From the NCBI GenBank assembly GCA_904501845.1, contig CAJGCH010000001.1, positions 1 through 35,511 of the forward strand: DNA of 35,511 bases. Reading direction: 5' to 3'. Origin of the DNA: an uncultured Bacillaceae bacterium. Lineage in GTDB: Bacteria; Bacillota; Bacilli; Bacillales; Pradoshiaceae. The translations under genes were made by a program, and so were the position numbers. Positions within the stretch are counted from its first letter, which is position 1; each line of letters opens with the position of its first letter. Positions 21,956 through 30,145 of this stretch are shown here, in pieces. The notes under the pieces are model-generated. The model was not told where the DNA came from. It did not search any database and worked only from the letters and a program-made list of their open reading frames with translations.

Positions 21956-24316
21956 ATGTTACAATCAAAAACGAGATGGCTGATAAAAAAAGCCGATGAA
22001 ACGATTATCAATACATTAATGAATGAGCTCAATCAGCCGCGGATTGTGGCTGCGCTCTTGGTCAACAGAGGTATAAAGACCGTAGATGCTGCACGGTCTT
22101 TTTTATATGCCGCAGAACAGGAATTCTATGACCCGTTTCTTCTTTCCGGGATGGAAGAGGCTGTCAAACGGATTGTCAGGGCTGTCAAAAACGATGAAAA
22201 AATAACGATATACGGTGATTATGATGCCGATGGTGTCAGCAGTACGACCGTTTTGAAGCTTGCATTGAATCAGCTTGGCGCAGAGCAGGTTGATTGGTAT
22301 ATTCCTAATCGCTTCACAGAAGGATATGGCCCAAATAAGGAAGCCTTCACTAAAATCAAAGAAAAGGGGACATCCCTTTTGATTACGGTTGACTGCGGAA
22401 TCTCTGCCATAGAAGAAGCTCAATTGGCCAAGGATCTCGGCATGGACTACATCGTGACGGATCACCATGAACCAGGTCCGGTGCTGCCGGAGGCGTTAGC
22501 GATTCTTCATCCGAAAAAGCCGGGTGAGACGTATCCGTTTTCAGAGCTTGCCGGAGCCGGTGTGGCGATGAAGCTTGCACATGCCCTTTTAGGGGAACTG
22601 CCTGAAGAGCTGATTGGTATCGCGGCGATTGGCACGATTGCCGACCTTGTTCCGCTTCATGACGAGAATCGCCTCATTGCCCTGAGAGGATTACGGGCAT
22701 TGAAGAAGACGAGAAGGCCGGGATTGCTAGCCTTATACAAAAAGGCCGGCATCGCGATGGACAGCTTTAATGAGGATTCGATTGGCTTCGGAATTGCTCC
22801 TAGAATCAATGCGGTTGGCCGCTTGGAAGATGCGGATCCTGCTGTTGAGCTGCTCCTTACCAATGATCCGGCAGAAGCCGAACAAATTGCAGAGGAAATT
22901 GATTTCTTGAACAAGGAGCGTCAATCCATCGTCAAGGAAATTACGCAGGAAGCGATTGCTGAAGTGGAAAGCCGTTTCCCGCTTGAGGATTATCCGGTGC
23001 TTGTAATTGCGAAGGAAGGATGGAATCCGGGAGTTGTCGGTATCGTTGCTAGTAAGCTCGTGGAGAAATATTACCGTCCAACCATCATATTGAGTATAGA
23101 CCGTGAAAAAGGGACGGCGAAGGGTTCAGCCCGAAGCATCCCCGGATTTGATCTCTTTCAGAATCTATCAGTCAATCGGGAGCTTCTCCCTCATTTTGGC
23201 GGGCATCCAATGGCAGCTGGGATGACGCTCCGTATAGAGGATGTGGAGGAGCTTCGCTCACGACTTTGCAGACAGGCGCATGATATCCTTTCGGAGAAGG
23301 ATTTTCAGCCGGTGACAGAAATCGATGGAGTGGTCTCCATTGAGGAGGTCTCGCTGACGCTGATAGGACAAATGGCCAGTCTTGCGCCTTATGGCATGCA
23401 TAATCCGAAACCGCGCATCCTCATTGAGGGAGCGAGCGTGGCGAGTGTGAAAAAAATTGGTGCGGATAAAACGCATTTAAAGCTTGCACTTGAAGAAAAT
23501 GGTGTACAATTAGATAGTATCGGCTTCGGCCTTGGGGAGATTTGTGACCATTTATCCCCCTATGCGAAGGTATCAGCCATTGGTGAACTGGCGGTTAATG
23601 AGTGGAATAATATAAAGAAGCCGCAGCTATTCCTGCAGGATCTTTCCGTTGCCGAGTGGCAGATGTTTGATTGCCGAGGCAATGCAAACTCAGGCATTAA
23701 GCCCGCGTCCATTCCAGAAAAACGCAAGATCATTCTCTTCCGCAAGGAGAGCATGACTTTACTTGCAAATGAGAATGACGGCATTTTCATCGATACCGTT
23801 GAATCTGCAAAGGCAGAGGAGCTTGACGGGTTGAATGTCGCCCTTTTGGACCTTCCAAATGAAAAGGGCATGATTGAAGCTCTCCTTGAGGGGAAAACTC
23901 CGGCTAGGATGTACCTTTATTTCCGAAACAGCGGGGATGATTATTTCAAGGCATTCCCGACGAGAGATCAATTTAAATGGTATTATGCGATGCTGCTCAA
24001 AAAAGGGCCAATGGATTACAAGGATATGTCTGAGAAGATTATGCACTTCAAAGGCTGGCCGAAAGATACGATTGATTTCATGACAAAGGTGTTTTTTGAG
24101 CTGGAATTTGTTACAATAAGAAACGGACTTATTAGTTTAGAGAAGAATAACCCGAAGAGGGATCTGACAGAGTCCGAAACTTATCAAGCACGAAAAGCAC
24201 GAATGGAATTAGAACAGGAATTATTGTATGCCCCATCCAATCAACTATACCAATACTTCAACCAGCAGATTGGATTTCGTGATGATTACAAGGAGGAAAC
24301 AAAGCAATGGATTTAA
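21956..24316 (+). CDS. recJ: RecJ, single-stranded-DNA 5'-3' exonuclease
   Basis: 786 residues. The DHH phosphoesterase core has YGDYDADGVSST (86-97), TVDCGIS (144-150) and the DHH motif TDHHEPG (168-174). The DHHA1 domain carries FGGHPMAAGM (about 415-424). An OB-fold region and a long RecJ-type C-terminal domain as found in bacilli follow. Metal-dependent degradation of single strands from the 5' end serves recombination and mismatch repair with RecQ- and RecFOR-type partners. GGGGTGACG precedes the ATG. The last 10 bases overlap the start of apt. Sequence is complete with all catalytic aspartates and histidines present. Confidence 0.97.
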   Translation: MLQSKTRWLIKKADETIINTLMNELNQPRIVAALLVNRGIKTVDAARSFLYAAEQEFYDPFLLSGMEEAVKRIVRAVKNDEKITIYGDYDADGVSSTTVLKLALNQLGAEQVDWYIPNRFTEGYGPNKEAFTKIKEKGTSLLITVDCGISAIEEAQLAKDLGMDYIVTDHHEPGPVLPEALAILHPKKPGETYPFSELAGAGVAMKLAHALLGELPEELIGIAAIGTIADLVPLHDENRLIALRGLRALKKTRRPGLLALYKKAGIAMDSFNEDSIGFGIAPRINAVGRLEDADPAVELLLTNDPAEAEQIAEEIDFLNKERQSIVKEITQEAIAEVESRFPLEDYPVLVIAKEGWNPGVVGIVASKLVEKYYRPTIILSIDREKGTAKGSARSIPGFDLFQNLSVNRELLPHFGGHPMAAGMTLRIEDVEELRSRLCRQAHDILSEKDFQPVTEIDGVVSIEEVSLTLIGQMASLAPYGMHNPKPRILIEGASVASVKKIGADKTHLKLALEENGVQLDSIGFGLGEICDHLSPYAKVSAIGELAVNEWNNIKKPQLFLQDLSVAEWQMFDCRGNANSGIKPASIPEKRKIILFRKESMTLLANENDGIFIDTVESAKAEELDGLNVALLDLPNEKGMIEALLEGKTPARMYLYFRNSGDDYFKAFPTRDQFKWYYAMLLKKGPMDYKDMSEKIMHFKGWPKDTIDFMTKVFFELEFVTIRNGLISLEKNNPKRDLTESETYQARKARMELEQELLYAPSNQLYQYFNQQIGFRDDYKEETKQWI

Positions 24317-24819
24317 AGAACTATATAGAAATCGTAGAGGACTGGCCAAAACCAGGTATTAAATTTAAGGATATTACTCCTCTTATGGCAAACGGCACCG
24401 CCTATAAAGAGGCGACAGATAAGATTGTCGAATATGCCAAAGAAAAAGAAATCGATATTATTGTTGGGCCGGAAGCTCGCGGATTCATCATCGGATGCCC
24501 GGTTGCTTACGCAATGGGGATTGGCTTTGCTCCTGTACGGAAGGAAGGAAAGCTTCCAAGGGAAACAATTAAAGTTCAATATGGATTGGAGTATGGGAGT
24601 GATGTCCTTACTCTTCATAAAGATGCTATTAAACCTGGACAGCGTGTACTCATCACGGATGACCTTCTGGCGACAGGCGGTACGATGGATGCGACAATCA
24701 AGCTTGTTGAACAGCTTGGTGGAGTCGTAGCAGGGCTCGCGTTCCTAGTTGAGTTGTCATATCTTGAGGGCCGTGAAAAACTTAAAGGCTATGATATCCT
24801 CACATTAATGGAATATTAA
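24307..24819 (+). CDS. apt: Adenine phosphoribosyltransferase
   Basis: 170 residues, standard length. The PRPP-binding motif VLITDDLLATGGTM lies at about 114-127, and PEARGFIIGCPVAYAMGIGF, RKEGKLPRETIKVQYGLEYG and the N-terminal DWPKPGIKFKDITPL are typical of Apt. It salvages adenine to AMP using phosphoribosyl pyrophosphate. Its ribosome site AAGGAGG lies inside the end of recJ and the genes overlap by 10 bases, so it is translationally coupled. It precedes relA as in B. subtilis, but a terminator and a new promoter lie between. Nucleotide salvage next to (p)ppGpp synthesis is a conserved pairing. Confidence 0.98.
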   Translation: MDLKNYIEIVEDWPKPGIKFKDITPLMANGTAYKEATDKIVEYAKEKEIDIIVGPEARGFIIGCPVAYAMGIGFAPVRKEGKLPRETIKVQYGLEYGSDVLTLHKDAIKPGQRVLITDDLLATGGTMDATIKLVEQLGGVVAGLAFLVELSYLEGREKLKGYDILTLMEY

Positions 24820-24831
24820 GCATATATTAAC

Positions 24832-24858
24832 AGGCGTTCTCGCGATAGAACGCCTTTT
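24832..24858 (+). terminator. Terminator after apt
   Basis: GGCGTTCT (24833-24840) pairs perfectly with AGAACGCC (24847-24854) around a 6-base loop, followed by TTTT. Ends the recJ-apt transcript. Confidence 0.85.
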
Positions 24859-24912
24859 CTCATAGAGAAAGCGGTTTATTGACGAAACTATTGTCTTAAT
24901 TGCATTCGTTAC

Positions 24913-24941
24913 TTTACAAGAAAACTTTTTTTGAAGATAAT
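24913..24941 (+). promoter_or_regulatory. Promoter of relA
   Basis: TTTACA (24913-24918) and GATAAT (24936-24941) are 17 bases apart, each one mismatch from consensus. An alternative -10 is TACAAT at 24945-24950. The start would be near 24948, leaving a leader of about 90 bases that contains a terminator-like hairpin. Confidence 0.55.
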
Positions 24942-24964
24942 AGATACAATCCTCATTTTTAATG

Positions 24965-24988
24965 CAAAAACCTGAAAAGGTTTTTTTA
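24965..24988 (+). terminator. Terminator-like hairpin in the relA leader
   Basis: AAAAACC (24966-24972) and GGTTTTT (24979-24985) form a 7-pair stem with a 6-base loop, followed by TTATA. It is AT-rich and therefore weak. It lies between the inferred relA promoter and the relA start, so it could act as an attenuator or simply as a leaky structure. Confidence 0.5.
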
Positions 24989-25038
24989 TATAGAAAGAAA
25001 AGGCAAAAACGTGGAAATACGGAGTAAAAGGTGATCTC

Positions 25039-27234
25039 ATGGCAAATGAACAAATATATACGGCTGAGCAAGTATTTGACAAAGCAAGCAACTATATGAC
25101 CGAAGAAGAAGTGGCTTTTTTAGAGAAAGCTTACGAATTCGCAAAGGAAGCTCATAAGGAACAGTTCCGTAAATCGGGAGAGCCTTATATTATTCATCCT
25201 GTGCAGGTGGCAGCGATTCTTGCGGACCTTCAAATGGACACATTCACGGTCGCAGGCGGCTTCTTGCATGATGTCGTGGAAGACACGGATGTGACGCTTG
25301 AGGACATCACGCGCATCTTTAATGAGGATGTGGCCCTTCTCGTCGATGGAGTGACAAAGCTCGGTAAGATTAAGTACAAATCAAAAGAAGAGCAGCAGGC
25401 GGAAAATCACAGGAAAATGTTTATTGCCATGGCGAAGGACATTCGTGTCATCATGATTAAGCTTGCTGACAGGCTACATAATATGCGGACATTAAAGCAT
25501 CTGCCTGTTGAGAAGCAACGCCGTATTGCCAATGAAACATTAGAGATTTTTGCTCCGCTTGCCCATCGTCTCGGAATCTCCACGATTAAATGGGAGCTAG
25601 AGGATACTGCTCTGCGCTATTTAAACCCTCAGCAGTATTATCGAATCGTTAATCTGATGAAGAAAAAGCGCGCTGAGCGTGAAGAGTATTTGGCTGATGT
25701 CATTTCTGAAATGAAAAATAAGCTCGGAGAAGTATCAATCCATGCAGATATTTTCGGCAGACCGAAGCATATTTATAGCATCTATCGGAAAATGGTCCTT
25801 CAAAAGAAGCAATTTGAGGAAATTTATGACCTGCTTGCTGTTCGGGTAATCGTGAACAGCATTAAGGATTGTTACGCGGTTCTCGGTATTATCCATACAT
25901 GCTGGAAGCCGATGCCGGGACGTTTCAAAGACTATATTGCCATGCCGAAAGCCAATATGTACCAGTCTCTCCATACGACCATTATCGGACCTAAGGGTGA
26001 GCCGCTCGAAGTGCAAATCAGAACGGTTGAGATGCACCGGACAGCGGAATTTGGGATTGCTGCCCATTGGGCTTATAAAGAGGGTAAGGACCTTACCTCT
26101 ACACAGAGAATGGATAAGAAGCTCGACTGGTTTAGGCAAATCGTTGAATTCCAGGACGTATCGACTAATGCTGAGGAATTCATGGAATCCCTTAAGCTTG
26201 ATTTATTTGCCGATATGGTTTTTGTATTCACGCCAAAAGGGGATGTATTTGAGCTTCCAATCGGGTCAGTGCCAATTGATTTCGCTTATCGAATTCACTC
26301 GGAAATCGGCAACCAGACGATTGGCGCGAAGGTCAACGGCAAGATGGTGACCCTTGATTATGTTTTGAAAACAGGAGATATCATCGAGATTTTAACGTCT
26401 AAGCATTCATATGGACCAAGCCAAGATTGGCTGAAGCTTGCGAAGACATCACAGGCAAGGAATAAAATACGCCAATTCTTCAAGAAGCAGCGACGCGAGG
26501 AAAATATCGAAAAAGGCAAGGAGCTGGTTGAGAAAGAACTGAAGGCTCTGGACTTTGATATAAAGGATGTTTACACTCCTGAAAATCTGCAAAAGGTAGC
26601 GGAGAAATTCAACTTCGCCAATGAAGAAGATATGTATGCTGCAGTTGGCTATAATGGAATCACCGCTGCGCAAATCGCAACCAGACTTACGGATAAGCTC
26701 CGCAAAAAGAGGGAGAAGGAGCAAGAGGTCAGCCTGCTTGATGCAGTGAGCGAGCTTCGTATGATTCCGACAACGAAGAAGAAGGATTCCGGCGTCCGGG
26801 TGAAGGGCATCGATAATATGCTTATCCGCCTTTCACGCTGCTGCAACCCAGTGCCTGGAGATGAGATTGTTGGCTATATCACAAAAGGGCGTGGGGTCTC
26901 AGTCCACCGCGCGGACTGCATCAATGTGCTGGATGAAGACAGCAAGGAGAGAATCATCCCGGTTGAGTGGGAAAGCAGCATGTCAGACCGTAAAGAATAT
27001 AATGTGGACATTGAAATCAGCGGGTTCGATCGCAACGGTCTCTTAAATGAAGTGCTTCAGGCTGTCAGTGAGACGAAAACAAACATCACCGCTGTTTCCG
27101 GACGTACAGACCGCAACAAAAGCGCGGCGATTACCATGTCGATTTCTATCTATAATGTGTCTCACTTACAGAAGGTCGTCGATCGAATTAAGCAAATTCC
27201 GGATATTTATTCCGTAAGAAGGCTGATGAGTTAG
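25039..27234 (+). CDS. relA: RelA/SpoT-family (p)ppGpp synthetase and hydrolase
   Basis: 731 residues, a long bifunctional Rel. The HD hydrolase domain has HPVQVA (His53) and FLHDVVEDT (His77, Asp78), so hydrolysis should be active. The synthetase domain has GRFKDYIAMPKANMYQSLHTT and EVQIRT. TGS follows at about 392-455 (VFVFTPKGDVFELPIGS), then a helical part, the conserved cysteine domain LSRCCNPVPGDEIVGY at about 597, and a C-terminal ACT domain at about 655-731. It makes the alarmone in response to uncharged tRNA on ribosomes and also degrades it. It lies 12 bases before dtd, and so is likely cotranscribed with it. Confidence 0.98.
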   Translation: MANEQIYTAEQVFDKASNYMTEEEVAFLEKAYEFAKEAHKEQFRKSGEPYIIHPVQVAAILADLQMDTFTVAGGFLHDVVEDTDVTLEDITRIFNEDVALLVDGVTKLGKIKYKSKEEQQAENHRKMFIAMAKDIRVIMIKLADRLHNMRTLKHLPVEKQRRIANETLEIFAPLAHRLGISTIKWELEDTALRYLNPQQYYRIVNLMKKKRAEREEYLADVISEMKNKLGEVSIHADIFGRPKHIYSIYRKMVLQKKQFEEIYDLLAVRVIVNSIKDCYAVLGIIHTCWKPMPGRFKDYIAMPKANMYQSLHTTIIGPKGEPLEVQIRTVEMHRTAEFGIAAHWAYKEGKDLTSTQRMDKKLDWFRQIVEFQDVSTNAEEFMESLKLDLFADMVFVFTPKGDVFELPIGSVPIDFAYRIHSEIGNQTIGAKVNGKMVTLDYVLKTGDIIEILTSKHSYGPSQDWLKLAKTSQARNKIRQFFKKQRREENIEKGKELVEKELKALDFDIKDVYTPENLQKVAEKFNFANEEDMYAAVGYNGITAAQIATRLTDKLRKKREKEQEVSLLDAVSELRMIPTTKKKDSGVRVKGIDNMLIRLSRCCNPVPGDEIVGYITKGRGVSVHRADCINVLDEDSKERIIPVEWESSMSDRKEYNVDIEISGFDRNGLLNEVLQAVSETKTNITAVSGRTDRNKSAAITMSISIYNVSHLQKVVDRIKQIPDIYSVRRLMS

Positions 27235-27246
27235 GAGTTTTGATAC

Positions 27247-27687
27247 ATGAAAGTCGTTTTGCAGCGCTCGAAGGAAGCTTCAGTAACAGTTTCCGGCAAA
27301 GTTGTCGGCGAGATCTCACATGGGTTTGTCCTCTTGGTTGGAGTCACTCATGAGGACACCTTGGATGATTGCCGCTATCTAGCTGATAAAATCGTACATT
27401 TACGCGTTTTTGAAGATGAGGATGGTAAGATGAATCATTCTCTTCTAGACGTGAAGGGTGAAATTTTGTCTGTTTCGCAATTTACGCTGTATGGGGACTG
27501 CCGTAAAGGCCGCCGCCCTAATTTCATGGCTGCCGCGAAACCCGATATCGCGGAAGAGCTGTACGATTATTTCAATGAATGTTTAAGAGAGAAAGGCGTA
27601 TCGGTCGCAACAGGCTCCTTTGGAGCCATGATGGATGTTGCGCTCATCAATGATGGACCCGTAACCCTAATTTTGGAGAGCAAATAA
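27247..27687 (+). CDS. dtd: D-aminoacyl-tRNA deacylase
   Basis: 146 residues, normal length. The signature motifs SQFTLYGD (77-84) and NDGPVTL (135-141) are those of Dtd; the GP dipeptide of the second motif inserts into the partner subunit's active site in the dimer. The enzyme removes D-amino acids, and mischarged glycine, from tRNA as a proofreading step. It follows relA by 12 bases, as in many Firmicutes. The stop is followed at once by a bidirectional hairpin shared with the minus-strand amidase gene. Confidence 0.97.
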   Translation: MKVVLQRSKEASVTVSGKVVGEISHGFVLLVGVTHEDTLDDCRYLADKIVHLRVFEDEDGKMNHSLLDVKGEILSVSQFTLYGDCRKGRRPNFMAAAKPDIAEELYDYFNECLREKGVSVATGSFGAMMDVALINDGPVTLILESK

Positions 27688-27724
27688 AAAGGAGCAAAGG
27701 CAATTAAGCCTTTGCTTCTTTTAT
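27686..27724. terminator. Bidirectional terminator between dtd and the amidase gene
   Basis: GGAGCAAAGGC (27691-27701) pairs with GCCTTTGCTTC (27708-27718), with A-run and T-run outside, so both convergent genes can end here. The right flank overlaps the last codons of the minus-strand amidase. Confidence 0.88.
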
Positions 27725-29421
27725 TTTGAATTCAAAAAGCTCTTGAGTCCGTTTAATAGCCCGTCTGTGACTGTTTCTTGGTAACGGGAGGTGTGAAGGA
27801 GCGATTCTTCGCTCGGATTGCTGATATAGCCTAATTCCACAAGAACGGCTGGCTGCTTGTTTTCGCGCAGGACACGAAGGCTCGCTTGCCTGATTCCCCT
27901 GTTTGTTATAGGGTTGTTTTTCAGCAGATGACGCTGGATATGTGAAGCAAGCTCTTGCTGTTGATCCTGTGTGTAATATGTCGTAACCCCTCCAGCTCCC
28001 GTATCGGTTGTGCTGTCATAATGGATGCTAATAAAAGCATCGGCCGACTGCTGGTTGGACATGAGCGCCCGGTCGCTTAAGGTGATATATTGATCCCTGG
28101 TGCGCGTAAGCAAAACGCTGGCGCCTTCCTGTTTTAATTTTGATGAGAGCAGGAGGGCTGTGCGAAGGGTCAGCTGCTTTTCGAAATGTCCGCTTGTGCC
28201 GATGGCACCGCTGTCCGTGCCGCCGTGTCCGGCATCGAGAACAATCAATTTCCCCGCTAATGTACCGCCCTCATTAAATGCCGGTTGAACATCGGATTCC
28301 TCCGGGGTTAGGAGCCAGCCGGCAATATAGCCGGTGCTGCCATCAGGCATCTGAATGAGAGCCCAATCATCCTCCATGCCGATAAATGGATAGGATTCCC
28401 CCTTGGAGGCAAGCTTGGCGATTGGGTAATCCGTTCCTGGGCCGGTTCGTATATTGATTCTGTCTTGCGAGATAGTGATGCGTTCGCCTTTTTCCTTTTT
28501 TACATCCTTGTTTGTCTGCTCTTCTAATGGCTTAGCGTACCATGAGGCGATCCAGCCTTTTTGCCCATCCTCAAGCTTAATCTCATACCATCTGTCATCT
28601 TGACTTACAACCTCAAATGTATTTCCTTTCTTTACAGAGCCAATTACGCTGGCGCCTGCTTTGGCAGAGGAGCGGACATTTAAGGAGGAAGCGGTAATCT
28701 CGATATTTAGCTGCTTAGCAGATGAATGATTTCTTTTTTCTGTAATATAGTGACTGCTAACCCAATAGGATTGCCCCTTATACTGAATGTTTGTCCATCC
28801 GTTTTCCTCTTTTATGATTTCTGCAGAGGTGCCTTTTTTGATTTTCCCGAGAATTTCAGCGTTTACGGAAGGCGCGCTTCTAAGATGAACTGAGTCAGCG
28901 GTGATTCTGCCGTCAGAGAGGTCTTGGGAGTTTGACCGGATATACTTCTCAGAAATAAACCCATCCCCAGAGGTCGTTTTGATTTCAATCCATGAGCCTG
29001 ACTGACCGATGATCTCCACCTCTGTGTCCTTTTGGAGAATGCTGACAACAGGATAATTGGTTCCAGGACCTTTGCGAACCCTGAGTCCGTCCGCTGTCGT
29101 ATATCCAGCAGATGGGGCAATACCTTTCTTGTCGCCGCTGTCTTTTTCTGAGGAAACAAGCCATTCTGCGACCCATCCTTCCTTCTTATCATTTACCTGG
29201 ATCTTAATCCATTCTCCCTCCCGGCTGATAATCTTAAAACGGTCACCTTCCTCTACTTTGGCAATGATGGGATAGTTAAGTCCTGCCCCTTCACGAACAT
29301 TGGTGAGCCCCTCTTCTATGATGACTTCATCCGAATCAGCGTGTAGTGTCGGAGTGAAAATGGATTGTGACAAGATAAAGGCCAAGGCCAACAGCCCCGT
29401 CTTGCGTTTCATCTTTTTCAT
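27721..29421 (-). CDS. yrvJ: Secreted amidase with five SH3b domains (YrvJ-like)
   Basis: 566 residues. A signal peptide (KKMKRKTGLLALAFILSQS, cleavage after about LHA at 28) is followed by five bacterial SH3 domains at roughly 33-90, 106-163, 171-228, 237-298 and 313-372. Each has the NVRxGxGxNYPII / GWIAxW pattern, most regular in copies 1, 2 and 5. An Amidase_3 domain covers about 390-566, with zinc ligands His399 (DAGHGG), Glu414 and His467 (SIHYDS) and catalytic Glu529 (VELGYISN). It is predicted to cut the MurNAc-L-alanine bond in the wall. The ribosome site AGAGGATG lies about 9 bases before the ATG. Position between dtd and hisS matches B. subtilis yrvJ. Confidence 0.93.
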   Translation of the reverse strand: MKKMKRKTGLLALAFILSQSIFTPTLHADSDEVIIEEGLTNVREGAGLNYPIIAKVEEGDRFKIISREGEWIKIQVNDKKEGWVAEWLVSSEKDSGDKKGIAPSAGYTTADGLRVRKGPGTNYPVVSILQKDTEVEIIGQSGSWIEIKTTSGDGFISEKYIRSNSQDLSDGRITADSVHLRSAPSVNAEILGKIKKGTSAEIIKEENGWTNIQYKGQSYWVSSHYITEKRNHSSAKQLNIEITASSLNVRSSAKAGASVIGSVKKGNTFEVVSQDDRWYEIKLEDGQKGWIASWYAKPLEEQTNKDVKKEKGERITISQDRINIRTGPGTDYPIAKLASKGESYPFIGMEDDWALIQMPDGSTGYIAGWLLTPEESDVQPAFNEGGTLAGKLIVLDAGHGGTDSGAIGTSGHFEKQLTLRTALLLSSKLKQEGASVLLTRTRDQYITLSDRALMSNQQSADAFISIHYDSTTDTGAGGVTTYYTQDQQQELASHIQRHLLKNNPITNRGIRQASLRVLRENKQPAVLVELGYISNPSEESLLHTSRYQETVTDGLLNGLKSFLNSK

Positions 29422-29574
29422 CTGCGGTCATCCTCTCTTTTTGGTTTACTTGATTTCAGTCGTATATAAGAAATAGTCATTTTCTTAAAATCGTTTGAAA
29501 GGTTCACTGGCTTTTCGGGAATACTGACTCTAAAGCTGCGAAAAATTGATATAACGATTAAGGAGTGCGTATAG

Positions 29575-29760
29575 ATGACAAGACATAGCGATAAAGCCTT
29601 TTTGGCGCAACAAGTGGATAATCAGCTCTTTGGTGTGGATTTTCATGATTTTCTGGTGAAGGAACAGCATAATTCCATGGTTGAGCTTGCTTCTGAATTT
29701 GGATTATCAGTCCGTGATGTAAAACATTTAAAAAAGAAATTAGGACGCTCTAAAGGTTGA
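29575..29760 (+). CDS. yrzK: Small helix-turn-helix protein (YrzK-like)
   Basis: 61 residues, ATG with AAGGAG 9 bases upstream. The C-terminal half MVELASEFGLSVRDVKHLKKKL (residues 35-56) has the shape of a sigma-region-4-like helix-turn-helix, and the N-terminal half is mostly hydrophilic. B. subtilis has a small gene named yrzK at the same place, between yrvJ and hisS. I assign the name by position and size, not by alignment. The stop codon overlaps the -35 box of the hisS promoter. Possible roles are DNA binding or sigma-factor contact; no target is known. Confidence 0.65.
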   Translation: MTRHSDKAFLAQQVDNQLFGVDFHDFLVKEQHNSMVELASEFGLSVRDVKHLKKKLGRSKG

Positions 29761-29785
29761 CAAAGGAACGTTTCCTTCGTAATAT
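29757..29785 (+). promoter_or_regulatory. Promoter of the hisS-aspS T-box transcript
   Basis: TTGACA (29757-29762) and TAATAT (29780-29785) are separated by 17 bases. The -35 overlaps the stop of the small upstream gene. Within the spacer lies AAGGAA-CGT-TTCCTT (29763-29777), a 6-base inverted repeat. Confidence 0.6.
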
Positions 29786-29817
29786 TAATTAAATAAAAAT
29801 ACATATTTCATAAATTC

Positions 29818-30080
29818 CAATGATGGTGAAGAGTAATTTTGATCCCACATGAAAAGAGAGGAAACGTCCTGGCTGAAAACGTTTCTGCATGTGCCTTAAT
29901 GAACGAACACACCGTAGGATTCTCCCTGAAAAATCTCGCATCTAGTAGGGGCTGAACGTTCACAGGCGTTAACTGTTAAAGTGGGGAGACGTTTTTTTAG
30001 GTCTCCAACTAGGGTGGCACCGCGGGTAACAACTCCCGTCCCTTGCAATTAGCATGGGATGGGAGTTGTTTTTATTTTAC
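29818..30080 (+). promoter_or_regulatory. T-box riboswitch controlling hisS-aspS
   Basis: Stem I begins with ATGGTGAAGAGTAA (29822-29835), containing the AGTA motif. Its base can pair with CCGT at 29912-29915, which places the specifier triplet CAC (29908-29910, after GAA, before A), reading histidine codon CAC. The distal hairpin GGAAACG/CGTTTC and the CACATG/CATGTG helix lie above. The T-box AGGGTGGCACCGCGG (30011-30025) pairs with the uncharged tRNA end. The terminator arms AACAACTCCC (from 30029) and GGGAGTTGTT precede a T-rich tail. Uncharged tRNA-His should favour read-through. The specifier is my reading of the fold. Confidence 0.92.
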
Positions 30081-30145
30081 CTAAAAATACCTTTTCATTC
30101 CATTGGGGAATTAGGATATAGAGCAAATTAAGGAGGAAGTTTCAG

